Part shown: in pieces, positions 34,733 to 45,420 of the stretch
How positions within the stretch are numbered: the first letter of the stretch is position 1
Layout: every line of letters starts with the position of its first letter
Assembly: GCF_009467825.1 (NCBI RefSeq)
Contig: NZ_WIOK01000009.1
Coordinates: 1 to 64,000, forward strand
Direction: 5' to 3'
From: Cyclobacterium xiamenense
GTDB taxonomy: Bacteria; Bacteroidota; Bacteroidia; Cytophagales; Cyclobacteriaceae
DNA: 64,000 bases
Translations under genes and position numbers: made by a program
Notes under the pieces: generated by a model
The model's input: only the letters and a program-made list of their open reading frames with translations
What the model was told of the DNA's origin: nothing
Databases searched by the model: none

Positions 34733-37700
34733 TTAATTTTCGATGATGATGCACTTTGCATCCGAAAGATCTTGTTCGATGCTTTTATATTTCACGTCCT
34801 TTTTCACCTTTCCATCCACGTATTTGACGGTCACTTTGTCGTTTCGTCCGTAGGTTTTATCCGATTTCCGGGGTTTTACCGGTTCCCGGGATTGGGTTGC
34901 CCGGCTACTTGCAATAGCGGCTCGCTGACCGGAGGGATTTCCAAGGCTGCTTGCTACTTCTTCCTTGGAAGCGGTCACCCTTGGTTCCGCCTTCTGTTGG
35001 CTTTGCGCGGCAGCCACCTGTTCCGGGTTTTGCTTTGGTAGATCGGACTTGGAAATAAACGAGACGATATCATCGTTCAGTTTGCCCAGAAAGCGTTTAA
35101 ACATTTCAAAAGCCTCAAACTTGTAAATCAGCAAGGGGTCTTTTTGTTCGTACACGGCATTCTGAACAGACTGCTTCAGATCGTCCATATCCCGTAGGTG
35201 TTCTTTCCAATTTTGGTCGATTATAGCCAGGGTTACCGTTTTTTCGATGGCCCGGATCAGTTCCCGCCCCTCGTTTTTCAGGGTAGATTCCAGGTTGACC
35301 ACTACGCCGATTTGTTTGATGCCGTCCGAAATAGGCACCATGATTTCCTTTACCGTAGCTCCCCTGTTTTTATGGACGTCCCGAAGGATAGGCATGGCCC
35401 TTTCCAGAATGGATTGGTTTTTCTTCCGGTAATTTTCGTAGGCGGCATTAAACAGCTCCTTGGTCAACGAGGGCAGGTCTTTCTCTTTCAGGTCGCTTTC
35501 CGAGAATTGAAAATCGATTCCCAGGGAGCTGAATACGTTCATGCGAAAGTTGTCGAGGTCCTCGGTCGATTTGGCCATTTCTATCAGGTCTTCCGAAACG
35601 TCGTACATGATGTTTAGGATGTCCAATTCGAGGCGGTCACCGATCAGGGCATTTTTCCTTCGTCTGTACACCACTTCCCGCTGGCTGTTCATCACGTCAT
35701 CGTATTCCAACAAGCGCTTTCGTACACCAAAGTTGTTTTCCTCAACCTTCCGCTGGGCCCTTTCGATGGACTTGGTAATCATGGAATGCTGGATGACCTC
35801 ACCTTCTTCCAGCCCCATCCGGTCCATCAGCTTGGCGATTCGCTCCGAACCAAAAAGGCGCATGAGGTTGTCTTCCAGGGAGACGAAAAACTGCGAGGAG
35901 CCCGGGTCTCCCTGCCTTCCGGATCGACCCCGAAGCTGCCGGTCTACCCGCCTCGATTCGTGCCGTTCGGTACCAATGATGGCCAGACCGCCTGCCTGCT
36001 TCGATTCGGGGGTCAGCTTGATGTCGGTACCCCTACCCGCCATGTTGGTGGCAATGGTGACGGTCTTCGGTTTTCCCGCCTCTGCTACCACGTCGGCTTC
36101 GCGGGCGTGTTGCTTCGCATTTAGTACCTGGTGTTTGATTTTTCGGATGGTCAACATCCGGCTCAGTAGTTCGGAAATTTCCACCGAAGTGGTACCTACG
36201 AGTACCGGGCGGTTTGCTTCGGTCAACTCGTTAATCTCATCGGCCACAGCGTTGAATTTCTCGCGGACGGTCTTGTACACCTTGTCCTCCCGATCTTTCC
36301 GCTGAATGGGTTTGTTGGTCGGAACCACAATGACATCCAGTTTGTAAATCTCCCAGAACTCACCTGCCTCTGTTTCCGCAGTCCCTGTCATCCCGGAAAG
36401 TTTGTGGTACATGCGGAAATAGTTTTGCAGCGTGACAGTGGCATAGGTTTGGGTGGCATCTTCTACCTTCACGTTTTCCTTTGCCTCGATGGCCTGGTGC
36501 AGGCCATCGGAATACCTTCGGCCTTCCATCACCCGGCCGGTTTGCTCGTCGACGATTTTCACCTTTCCATCCACCAAGATGTATTCGGTGTCCTTTTCAA
36601 ACATGCAATAGGCCTTGAGAAGCTGGTTGACGGTGTGTATCCGCTGTGCCTTAACCCCGTAGTCCTTGATCAGTTCCTCTTTTCGTACCAGTTTTTCCCG
36701 GTCATCAATGGACTCGTCCTTTTCCAGATCGGCGATTTCACTACCAATATCGGGTAAAATAAAGAAGCTGGCGTTTTCGTTTTTTCGGGTAATGGTTTCG
36801 ATGCCATTGTCCGTCAGGTCCACGCTATTGGATTTCTCGTCAATGGTGAACAAGAGGGGCTCGTCCGCTTCCGGCATGTTTCGTTTGTTATCCTGCAGGT
36901 AAAAATTTTCTGTTTTCTGCAGAATGACCCGAATTCCCGGTTCGGACAGGTATTTGATCAAGGGCTTGTATTTTGGCAGGCCGCGGAAGGCGCGGAATAG
37001 TGCCAGGCCCCCCTCTTTCTCCTTACCTTCCTTGATCAATCTTTTTGCGTCGGTCAGGTAATTCTGCACCAATTTTCGCTGTTCGTCCACCAGCGTAGAC
37101 ACCCGGGGCTTCATCTCGTAAAACTCATGTTGATCTCCCCGGGGTATGGGGCCGGAGATGATCAGCGGCGTTCGTGCATCATCGATCAAGACGGAATCGA
37201 CCTCATCAATCATGGCGAAGTGGTGTTTTCCCTGTACCAGGTCTCTGGCATCCCGGGCCATGTTGTCTCTCAGGTAATCAAAGCCAAATTCATTGTTGGT
37301 TCCGTAGACAATATCGGATGCGTAGGCCTTTCTGCGGCCTTCGGAATTGGGCGGGTATTTGTCAATGCAGTCTACCGTTAAGCCATGAAATTCAAACAAG
37401 GGAGCATTCCATTCGGAATCTCGTTTTGCCAGGTAGTCGTTGACGGTGACGATGTGTACCCCTCTCCCGGAGAGGGCATTGAGGTAGGCAGGTAGGGTGG
37501 ATACCAGCGTTTTACCTTCACCGGTCGCCATTTCTGCGATGTTTCCCCGGTGAAGCGCTACGCCGCCTAGTAGCTGTACGTCGTAGTGGAGCATATCCCA
37601 GGTAACTTCCACGCCAGCGGCCATCCAGTGGTTGTGCCAGATGGCCTGCTCACCGGCAATTTCCACATAGGATTTGGTGGCCGCCATTTCCTGGTCGGTA

Positions 37701-38113
37701 TCCGTGGCGTTGACGGTAAGTTTTTTATTTTCTTTCAGGCGCCTTGCTGTTTCTTTTACCACCGCAAAGGCCCTGGGCAACACCTTTTCCAGGCTCACCT
37801 CCAGTGCCTCGTCCCGTTCTTTTTCTACCCGGTCGATTTCATTAAACAACGCGTCCTTGGCCTGAACCTGATCGGGATTCAAGGCCTCAATATCCACTTT
37901 CAACTGGGCAATACGCTCGTCGAAGGTTTTCAAATCTTCTTCGACTATACCCCGGATAAGCTGGGTTTCTTTCCGTAGTTCGTCGTCGGAAAGACTTCCT
38001 AATTTCTCGTAAGCGGCGTTAACAAGGCCTACCACCGGACTGAGTGTCTTGATGTCCCGGTCAGATTTGGTGCCAAAAACTTTTGCTAACCCTTTTGCTA
38101 TTGCTTCTATCAT
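34733..38113 (-). CDS. secA: Preprotein translocase subunit SecA
   Basis: 1,126 residues, the long form usual in Bacteroidota. The Walker A motif is MATGEGKTLV; FAMIDEVDSVLIDDARTPLIISGP is motif II/III. The helicase C-terminal half contains GMTGTAETEAGEF, ATNMAGRGTDIKL and the conserved GTERHESRRVDRQLRGRSGRQGD region. It drives protein export through SecYEG with ATP. The C-terminus is basic and lacks the Cys-rich zinc motif of E. coli SecA. It precedes the SPOR-like lipoprotein gene on the same strand. Confidence 0.97.
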   Translation of the reverse strand: MIEAIAKGLAKVFGTKSDRDIKTLSPVVGLVNAAYEKLGSLSDDELRKETQLIRGIVEEDLKTFDERIAQLKVDIEALNPDQVQAKDALFNEIDRVEKERDEALEVSLEKVLPRAFAVVKETARRLKENKKLTVNATDTDQEMAATKSYVEIAGEQAIWHNHWMAAGVEVTWDMLHYDVQLLGGVALHRGNIAEMATGEGKTLVSTLPAYLNALSGRGVHIVTVNDYLAKRDSEWNAPLFEFHGLTVDCIDKYPPNSEGRRKAYASDIVYGTNNEFGFDYLRDNMARDARDLVQGKHHFAMIDEVDSVLIDDARTPLIISGPIPRGDQHEFYEMKPRVSTLVDEQRKLVQNYLTDAKRLIKEGKEKEGGLALFRAFRGLPKYKPLIKYLSEPGIRVILQKTENFYLQDNKRNMPEADEPLLFTIDEKSNSVDLTDNGIETITRKNENASFFILPDIGSEIADLEKDESIDDREKLVRKEELIKDYGVKAQRIHTVNQLLKAYCMFEKDTEYILVDGKVKIVDEQTGRVMEGRRYSDGLHQAIEAKENVKVEDATQTYATVTLQNYFRMYHKLSGMTGTAETEAGEFWEIYKLDVIVVPTNKPIQRKDREDKVYKTVREKFNAVADEINELTEANRPVLVGTTSVEISELLSRMLTIRKIKHQVLNAKQHAREADVVAEAGKPKTVTIATNMAGRGTDIKLTPESKQAGGLAIIGTERHESRRVDRQLRGRSGRQGDPGSSQFFVSLEDNLMRLFGSERIAKLMDRMGLEEGEVIQHSMITKSIERAQRKVEENNFGVRKRLLEYDDVMNSQREVVYRRRKNALIGDRLELDILNIMYDVSEDLIEMAKSTEDLDNFRMNVFSSLGIDFQFSESDLKEKDLPSLTKELFNAAYENYRKKNQSILERAMPILRDVHKNRGATVKEIMVPISDGIKQIGVVVNLESTLKNEGRELIRAIEKTVTLAIIDQNWKEHLRDMDDLKQSVQNAVYEQKDPLLIYKFEAFEMFKRFLGKLNDDIVSFISKSDLPKQNPEQVAAAQSQQKAEPRVTASKEEVASSLGNPSGQRAAIASSRATQSREPVKPRKSDKTYGRNDKVTVKYVDGKVKKDVKYKSIEQDLSDAKCIIIEN

Positions 38114-38170
38114 GTGTATTACTGCTTTATCGCGCTCGTTCTTATAACTACTGTACTCCTGTACTTGGGA

Positions 38171-38956
38171 TTAAGTTGCCTCCGGCAGGGAAATCTTGCC
38201 GGAAAACACCTGCTTGGCCGGACCTGACAAAACAATTTGTTCGAATCCACCCGCGGGGTTTTTTACAAACCCTACTTCCAGGTTTCCACCCAAGGTGGTA
38301 ATTTTTATGGATTGTTGGTTGCGTTGTGCGCCGTAGACAAGGGCACAGGCAGTGACCCCCGTACCGCAAGACAAGGTTTCATCTTCTACCCCCCGCTCGA
38401 ATGTTCGCACTTGTATCTCGGTATCGGACAGGGGTTTCATGAAATTCACATTGGTGCCTCGGGGATAGGTAGCCAGGTCGTTTCGAATCGCTCTTCCTTC
38501 CCCCAGGACATCGTATTGATCCAGGTCGTCTACCTGCCGCACGTGGTGTGGAGACCCAGTGTCCACGAAAAAGTCCTGTCCCGCTGGTTGAATCGCTTCG
38601 ACATTTCCCATTTCCAGTGCCACCCAATCACCCGAAATCTTTGCACGATGAGGCCCATCAATTGCCAGAAAATGGGTATCCTCCGAAATTATTCCCAGAA
38701 ATTTAGCGAAGGCCACCGCACAACGCGCCCCATTTCCACACATACTCTGTGTGCCGTCAGCATTGTAGTAGAACATTTCAAAATCGTAGCCGGATTTGTT
38801 CTGCAACAGAATCAAACCATCCGCGCCAATTCCGAATCTTCGGTGGCAAAGTGCGTGGATACGGGAAACGGGATCCGCACCCAGGGAAAATGCACGCCCA
38901 TCCACCATAATGAAATCATTGCCGGTACCCTGGTATTTGTAAAAGGTTATATCCAT
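38171..38956 (-). CDS. dapF: Diaminopimelate epimerase
   Basis: 261 residues. The two active-site cysteines are present: MCGNGARCAVAF (first) and LSCGTGVTACALV (second). FYKYQGTGNDFIMVD is the conserved N-terminal strand. DapF interconverts LL- and meso-diaminopimelate for lysine and peptidoglycan synthesis. It ends 57 bases upstream of secA in the same direction, so co-transcription is possible. Confidence 0.96.
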   Translation of the reverse strand: MDITFYKYQGTGNDFIMVDGRAFSLGADPVSRIHALCHRRFGIGADGLILLQNKSGYDFEMFYYNADGTQSMCGNGARCAVAFAKFLGIISEDTHFLAIDGPHRAKISGDWVALEMGNVEAIQPAGQDFFVDTGSPHHVRQVDDLDQYDVLGEGRAIRNDLATYPRGTNVNFMKPLSDTEIQVRTFERGVEDETLSCGTGVTACALVYGAQRNQQSIKITTLGGNLEVGFVKNPAGGFEQIVLSGPAKQVFSGKISLPEAT

Positions 38957-39384
38957 TTGAATTTAAAGCGCTTACGTTTCCATTCGCCCGGAAGTAATCC
39001 CTAAAATAACTTCTCAAATCGGATCATTGACACCGCAAAAACCCAACCAATACGCGAATGGAATACAAAAATAATCATCTTGTTCGAAATTATGGGTTTA
39101 TATCGAATTAACTGTGGCAAATACCGGGGAAACCCGCAGGAACGGCCCCTGGCATGATCAACCTTGCCCGCGGCTGCCCCGGATGGCTGTCGTTGACGGG
39201 AATAAAAAAAAGGTCCTATTGACAAGAACGCCGCTGTCGAACGGAGGACAAAAGGCGGGGGTCTTCGTTGGTATTTTGCTGTGGCGATTCCCGAGGAATT
39301 TCTTCCCTTTGACCAAATTAACCCGAAAGGACTTGCTTCCTAGTCAGGGTTTTTTTTATTTGGTAGCCTATACCGTATGTCCCC
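38957..39384. other. Gene-free region between dapF and the pyrophosphohydrolase gene
   Basis: 428 bases. It contains the divergent promoters, a GC-rich patch at 39130-39190 and, at its right end, a terminator-like hairpin in plus orientation. I see no reliable ORF on either strand and no tRNA, SRP, 6S, tmRNA or RNase P signature. Confidence 0.5.
39320..39357 (+). terminator. Orphan intrinsic terminator
   Basis: AACCC (39320-39324) pairs with GGGTT (39347-39351) around a smaller AAGGA/TTCCT stem, followed by eight T on the plus strand. No plus-strand gene precedes it, so it would end an unannotated transcript or act as a leader attenuator for the next gene, 27 bases downstream. Confidence 0.5.
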
Positions 39385-39855
39385 ATGAAAGATCCCCAAA
39401 GCCTCTCGGCCGTAGCCCGTTTTCACCAGACGTTCAAGCACCCGGTTTTACCTGATCCGGCAATTCCTTCTGCGGAACGCTGCCAACTCCGCCTTTCACT
39501 TATCAGCGAGGAGTTGCAGGAATTGGAAACAGCCATAGCCAATCAAAATCTGGTGGAAGTTGCAGACGCGTTGTGCGACATTCAATACGTTCTTTCCGGT
39601 GCCATCCTGGAGTTTGGCCTGGCAGAAAAATTTCAGCAGCTCTTTGAGGAGGTGCAGCGCTCGAATATGAGCAAAGCCTGCAAAAACAAGCAAGAAGCCG
39701 AAGAAACCGTAAACCACTACAAGCGGCTGGGAACGGATTGCTATTTTGTAGAATCGGACGGTGTGTACCTGGTGTACCGATCGGAAGATAACAAGACCTT
39801 AAAGTCCATTCATTATTCACCGGCTGATTTGGCCTCCATTCTAGTTAAATCCTAA
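39385..39855 (+). CDS. Nucleoside triphosphate pyrophosphohydrolase family protein (MazG-like)
   Basis: 156 residues. The all-alpha pyrophosphohydrolase core has the Mg-binding pattern RLSLISEELQELE ... VEVADALCDIQYVLSG (E-x-x-E and D-x-x-D type), typical of MazG/HisE-like enzymes. A short C-terminal region (CYFVESDGVYLVYRSED) is an extra strand-rich segment found in Bacteroidota members. It probably removes non-canonical NTPs or an unknown nucleotide. It is 3 bases upstream of the P1 peptidase gene. Confidence 0.84.
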   Translation: MKDPQSLSAVARFHQTFKHPVLPDPAIPSAERCQLRLSLISEELQELETAIANQNLVEVADALCDIQYVLSGAILEFGLAEKFQQLFEEVQRSNMSKACKNKQEAEETVNHYKRLGTDCYFVESDGVYLVYRSEDNKTLKSIHYSPADLASILVKS

Positions 39856-39858
39856 ACC

Positions 39859-40953
39859 ATGCGCCTGTCCCTTGCATTGATCGTATTGTCCGTATGCTCA
39901 CATACGTTGGTTTCGGCGCAAAATAGTGCCAGAAATTATGGAATTTCCCTGGGTGTGTTGAGTCCGGGGGAGTGGAACGCCATTACCGATGTTCCGGGGG
40001 TGGCCGTGGGACATGCAACCTTGCTCGAAGGAACTCAGGTACGTACCGGAGTCACGGCCATTTTGCCCCATCAGGAAAATTTATTTCAGATGAAAGTTCC
40101 TGCTGCGGTGTACGTGGGCAATGGGTTTGGCAAATTAGCCGGTAGCACCCAAATCCAGGAATTGGGAAACCTGGAATCGCCCATCGTCCTGACGAATACG
40201 CTGAGCGTTGCCGCAGGGATGGAGGGCATTCTGGATTACATGTTGTTTCTGGAGGGAAACGAAGAAGTCGGCTCGCTCAATGCCGTGGTAGGCGAAACCA
40301 ACGACGGCTACCTGAACGATATCAGAGGGAGGCATGTCCGGCCGGAGCACGTGGTAGAAGCTATCAAGAAAGCAAAAAATGGCCCGGTACGGGAAGGAAA
40401 TGTGGGTGCCGGCACCGGCACCATTTGCTTTGGCTTTAAGGGAGGAATTGGCACCTCGTCACGAAAATTGCCTGCCAATTTGGGAGGCTACACCGTAGGG
40501 GTATTGGTGCAAAGCAATTTTGGTGGCGTTTTGCAGATCGCTGGGCAGCCAGTCGGAAAGATTCTCGGCCAATACAGTTTCAGAAACCAATTGGAGTCTG
40601 CCGATGGGTCCTGCATGATCGTCGTCGCAACCGATGCCCCCGTGGACTCGCGTAACCTGGAACGCATTGCCAAAAGAGCGATGATGGGACTGGCACGGAC
40701 GGGAGGAATCGCCTCTAACGGAAGCGGTGATTACGTGATTGCCTTCAGCACCGCCAGGCAGCTGCTCGCTTCCCCAGCCACGGTAACTCCCTTGGACAAT
40801 GGTGCCGTTACCCCCTTATTTTTAGCCGCTATCGAGGCCACCGAAGAAGCAATTATCAATTCCCTGTTTGCTGCAGAAGACATGAAGGGAAAAAATGGCA
40901 GGCAGGTTAAGGCCTTGCCCAAGGAAAGAGTCCGTCAGTTGTTTCTCGAATAA
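39859..40953 (+). CDS. P1 family peptidase (DmpA-like aminopeptidase)
   Basis: 364 residues with a signal peptide (about 1-20, SHTLVSAQ). NAITDVPGVAVGHATL and the TGVTAILPH segment are the family N-terminal strands. The precursor should self-cleave before the catalytic Ser in ESADGSCMIVVATDAPVD, the Gly-Ser autoprocessing site of DmpA/BapA enzymes. These are N-terminal-nucleophile hydrolases that release N-terminal residues from D- or beta-amino acid-containing peptides. The exact specificity is not readable. It follows the MazG-like gene closely, probably as one operon. Confidence 0.91.
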   Translation: MRLSLALIVLSVCSHTLVSAQNSARNYGISLGVLSPGEWNAITDVPGVAVGHATLLEGTQVRTGVTAILPHQENLFQMKVPAAVYVGNGFGKLAGSTQIQELGNLESPIVLTNTLSVAAGMEGILDYMLFLEGNEEVGSLNAVVGETNDGYLNDIRGRHVRPEHVVEAIKKAKNGPVREGNVGAGTGTICFGFKGGIGTSSRKLPANLGGYTVGVLVQSNFGGVLQIAGQPVGKILGQYSFRNQLESADGSCMIVVATDAPVDSRNLERIAKRAMMGLARTGGIASNGSGDYVIAFSTARQLLASPATVTPLDNGAVTPLFLAAIEATEEAIINSLFAAEDMKGKNGRQVKALPKERVRQLFLE

Positions 40954-41066
40954 GCCGCAAGCCGGGTACGTTTCTGTTTTGGAGAAGTTTTATTTTATTA
41001 GGTAAATCGGCTTCCAATCAATATTTCTTTGTATACTTGAATACGAGAACGTAATTTCCTTTTCGG

Positions 41067-44000
41067 GTGCTTCGTACGCAAAGAAATCATATCAACGGTT
41101 GGCGAAAAGTGGTCCTCCTGGTGCTTGCTTGCCTGACACTTCAGGTACTGCCGGGTCCTGCGCAGGTGCTGCAGCCTTTTTTGCCCCGGGTTGCGCCCAA
41201 CGGGCCAAGCACCTCCATTTACAATATCAACGGGGATTTTACCATCATCGGAAACACCAACCTCACGCTCGAGGACTACAGCCTGAATTTCCAGAACAAC
41301 TATCCGATGGTGTACATCGACGAAGACAACGACCCGCAAACGTTTAATTCCTCGGCATCAACCCTGGTCTTTTCCAATGAAAACGGAGCGGATCCCAGCT
41401 GCTCCCGGGTATTATTTGCCGGCCTTTACTGGACAGGGCGTTCCTCAGAGGAGATGGAGTTTCAGGTAACCAAATCCGGGATTACCCAAACCCTCGACAA
41501 ACGAGAAGTGAAAATCAAAGCGCCGGGACAGGCGGACTACACCCGGATCCGCGCCCAAAACGACCAAATATGGTTTCCGGAATCTTACCAGGAGCAAGAT
41601 GGATTGTATGTAGGCTATGCGGACGTCACCGATCTGGTACAGGCAGCCGGCGCCGGTGAGTATTGGCTTGCCGATGTGGCGCTGCTCGAGGGAACGGGTG
41701 GTTCCATTGGGTTTTATGGCGGCTGGGGTATGGTGGTCGTTTACGAAAATGCTGCGATGCAGGCCCGGGATGTGGTGGTTTTTGATGGGTTTGCCTACGT
41801 GGAATCCTACCTGAACCAAAATAACATCCTTGACTTGCAGGGTTTTTCCGCGGTTGCCTCAGGTCCGGTATCCGTCAAACTGGGCGTTATGGCTGCCGAG
41901 GGTGAACGGGGAGGAACCGGGGATTTTTTTAAATTGAGCGGGGCGTCAACTCCGGGGAGTTTATACGCCTGGAACACGAACTGAACGATACCTTTAACTT
42001 TTTCAATTCCAGTATTTACACGGGGGGGAATCCGCGAAACCCGGAATTAATTAATAACACAGGCATGGACCTGGCCGTCTTCGAACTTCCAAATGAGGGA
42101 AATGGCATCATTGGCAACGGCCAAACCCGCACCCGTTTTAATTATGCCTCCGTTATCGATACCTACGCGATTTTTAACATCACCTTCTCCATTTCGGCAC
42201 GAAGGACCCAATTGGAGGCAATTCAGCAGTTTTCCGGTAACAATCCCCAATTGGAAGAGGTGTACCAGGTAGAAAGCAGTGAACCCCTGGATTTTCGTGT
42301 GGAAATCAGAAATAAAGGGCAGGAATCCGTCACAGAAGGAAAACTGGAAATCCCAATTCCCCAAAATGTGGTTTTTGACGAAGTAGGGGCTACCTGGCTT
42401 GCCCCAAGTGGAAATCCTGCCGAGCCGGTTTACGACGCCTCCCTGGGTCCCGGCGGAACGCTGGTTTGGGAGATGGGTGAGGTCGCCGTTCCGGAAGACC
42501 CGGATGCCTTGCTTGGTTACCTGGAATACCGCCTGTTGGCTCCGGACAATTGCTCCGGTCCCGCAGGGTTTCAATGCGCCGCGTCCTTTAACCTGAGCGG
42601 AGAGGTAACCGGAAAAAATGCGACTACGGAGGTTCCCTTTGCGAATCCCGTTATCCAGGGGTACGGCAGCGATCAGACCTGTGTTTTCACCCCATTGACC
42701 GAACCACTTCGGTTTGAAGCACGAGGGGAATTTGGTTCTTGCGAGGATTCGGAGGATCCCCTGGCCATTCAGCTTTGCAATGTGAGCGGAGACGAAATAC
42801 CCGTTTCCGAAGTAGTCGGCTATTTCCCGGCAGCTACCCGGTTTTACGACAGCTATCCGGTGGAAGCCGGATCGGTGGAATACAGCGCCGAAAATCCTTT
42901 TCCCAAACTGGAGGAAGCGCAGCCGTATGTGGCAGTGCTTGACGGTGAAGGCGATTGTTTTCGTCCTTTCACACTTAGTCACCAAACCATGGAGGCACTT
43001 CCTACCGTGACTTCCTCCTACAACGGGGCACAATTGTCCTGCTTTGGTGCGGCCGATGGGGCAGTGGTTGCCTTGGTCGAAGGTGGTGTTCCTCCGTATA
43101 CGTACCAGTGGGACGATCCTGGAAATTCGACCACGCGCAGTGTGGAAAACCTCCCCGCAGGCACGTATACGGTGATTGTCACCGACAGCCAGGACTGCAG
43201 GGCAACCGGCAGCGTCACGCTGGAGAACCCGGCAGCCCTCGAAATAACACTCGATGAGCAATTGTCCAACCTGAATCCCGGTTGTGATCCCGGAGATGCC
43301 GCATCGGTAGCCTTTGAAGTTTCCGGTGGCAGTTTGCCTGTGAGCGCCGAATTGCTCCGCCTCAATGATGACGGCACCGAAGAAACCGTCCAGACCCTGG
43401 ATTTTGGCATGAACCGGAATCGGAGCTTTGACGGGCTGCTTTCGGGGGATTACTTGATCCGGGTATCGGATACAAATGCCTGTCAACAAGAGACCGCGTT
43501 TCAGGTCACCGGGGCCGAGCCGCTCGTGTATACCCATGTGATCACCCCCGTTCAGCGCTGCGAAGATCTTGAATCGGCTTCCATAGAAATTTTACCAGAG
43601 GGTGATCCGGATGCTTTGAGCTACGAATGGTCTACCGGAGCCACCACTGCCCGCTTATCCGATATCGGTCCGGGAAGCTATTCGGTGATCATTTCCAACG
43701 AATCCGGTTGCAGTCAGGAGGAAGTATTTGTAATTGAAGCCCCGGAACCTCCCGTATTTACCATCGCTTCTTCTACCGAAGTGCTCTGTGGCGAACCCGG
43801 CTTGAAAACCACCTTTCTGGTAATTTCGGAGCAAAATGAAACAGGTCTAACGATTACATGGAGCGGTGGAGAAATCACAGACAATGGATTTACGATGAGC
43901 AGTTCGCAGCCTGGAACCTACACCGTTACCTTGACGGACGAGAAAGGCTGTGCGTCTACCGAAGAAGTAGCCGTGCTTCCCTATGCATTGGATGCGTCAT

Positions 44001-44518
44001 TTACCTATTCCGGGCCGGGGGTATCAACCGATGTGTTTATTGGAGAAACGGTATCCTTTGAACCGCAGTTTAACGGAAATGTGGTCTCCTTTCGCTGGGA
44101 TTTTGGAGACGGAAACGAGGCGACAGAAATGAGTCCAACCCATGCCTTCCGGCAACAAGGTACCTACCTGGTGCGTCTGGAATTACTGGATGGGAATGGT
44201 TGCACCGCGGAATACACCCGCGAAGTCACCATTTTGGCTTTCGAAGTGCGCATGCCCGATGCCTTTACTCCGGACGCTGCGGACGGCAGCAATAGTCATT
44301 ATTTTCCTGTTTTCACCAAAGTAGACGGGCTGGAATTCTGGGTGTTTAATAAATGGGGTGAAGTGATTTTTTACACCAACGATGCGCAGTCGGCAGGATG
44401 GAACGGCGACTATCAGGGCGACGCAGCTCCTGCCGGTAGTTACGTGTACCGGGTTAACTATACCGCTCCCAATGGAGGTACCGAAACGCAATCCGGTTCC
44501 TTTCTACTGCTTCGCTAG
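41067..44518 (+). pseudogene. Frameshifted T9SS/gliding-motility surface protein
   Basis: One gene in two frames. The first frame (41067-41984, GTG start, about 305 residues) has a signal peptide ending LPGPAQ. The second resumes near 41958 and runs to 44518; coding continues in that frame well before the first internal ATG at 42065 (FIRLEHELNDTFNFF). A missing G in the GGGG run at 41954-41957 would account for it: restoring one base gives a 1,150-residue protein. Domains: an N-terminal beta-rich repeated domain, a DUF11-like domain (about 42260-42560), SprB-type repeats (about 43010-43500), a PKD domain (RWDFGDGNE) and a type B sorting C-terminus (FEVRMPDAFTPD ... GSFLLLR). It would be exported by the type IX system. 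Confidence 0.8.
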
Positions 44519-44781
44519 TAGAAATAAGAATTGTAGATGAACGTCAGCGAGATTGGCAAGTTGGTATCCAATCTCCCTATCAGGTGGGATGTATCGTTCC
44601 TAACAGTGGGGAGCAGGTTGAACCCCTACCTATGGTGGCCAATGACGAAACCGTGCTTTCTTTGGATAGCCTGGGAGCGGGCCGTTGAGAATAAGTTCCG
44701 GACACATCCGCGGTTGGTTGTCAGGGCCTGGATGCTTCCGAAAACAGCGCGAGGGACATCGTTTTCTATCGAACCCGTAGC

Positions 44782-45417
44782 CTAGTTGTTTTTTTCGTCG
44801 ATAAATTGCTTCTGTATGTCGTCTTCCTCTTCGGTGTGTTTTGCTTCGTCAAAAAAGCGCTTTTGGTAGAGAAGAATAATGGCTACTCCAACGAAAATTG
44901 AGGCATCGGCTATATTGAAGATGGGCCAGAGGGCCGTGTAGCTTCCTCCCAAAAGCGGGACCCACTCCGGAACAAAGCCCTCCCAGATATCGATGTAAAA
45001 CATGTCGACTACCTGACCGTGAAACCAGGGACTGGGCGCATCAAAGGGAGCGTTTCCCAACCAAACGCCGTAGAATACGCTATCAATTAGATTGCCGATG
45101 GCTCCTCCCAAAATCATGGAGATGCAAAATATGTATCCGGGATGCGCTTTTTTCTGAATCAGGGCATACAGGTAGTAGCCAATGCCAAACATGGCGATCA
45201 ACCGAAAACTGGTTAAAATCAATTTTCCGTACTCCGAGCCCAGTTGCATGCCAAAGGCCATTCCCGGGTTGGTGGTATAGTGGAGTTTAAACCAATCTCC
45301 GAACACCTTTATTTGTCCTGCGGTACCAAAATCCATACCGTTGTGCACCAGCATTTTAACCGCCTGGTCCAAGAGGATCACGACCAGGGTAATGCCAAAA
45401 TATTTGAAATACTTCAT
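44782..45417 (-). CDS. lspA: Lipoprotein signal peptidase (SPase II)
   Basis: 211 residues, four predicted membrane segments. Conserved aspartyl-protease parts are present: LDQAVKMLVH (first), NPGMAFG, GGAIGNLIDSVFYG (first catalytic Asp) and FNIADASIFVG (second Asp). It cleaves the signal peptide from prolipoproteins after Cys lipidation. The C-terminus is longer and acidic (AKHTEEEDDIQ), as is common in Bacteroidota. It is 3 bases downstream of ileS, so the two are co-transcribed. Confidence 0.95.
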   Translation of the reverse strand: MKYFKYFGITLVVILLDQAVKMLVHNGMDFGTAGQIKVFGDWFKLHYTTNPGMAFGMQLGSEYGKLILTSFRLIAMFGIGYYLYALIQKKAHPGYIFCISMILGGAIGNLIDSVFYGVWLGNAPFDAPSPWFHGQVVDMFYIDIWEGFVPEWVPLLGGSYTALWPIFNIADASIFVGVAIILLYQKRFFDEAKHTEEEDDIQKQFIDEKNN

Positions 45418-45420
45418 AGC

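Noticed and set aside
39100-39350. SRP, 6S, tmRNA or RNase P RNA, or a cobalamin-type riboswitch
   Set aside because: None of the conserved core sequences is present on either strand.
42047-43537. 496-residue minus-strand ORF opposite the surface protein gene
   Set aside because: Antisense shadow of a coding region with clear SprB and DUF11-like domains.
44537-44785. 82-residue plus-strand ORF after the surface protein gene
   Set aside because: No motif, no plausible start signal; the 263-base gap shows nothing else.
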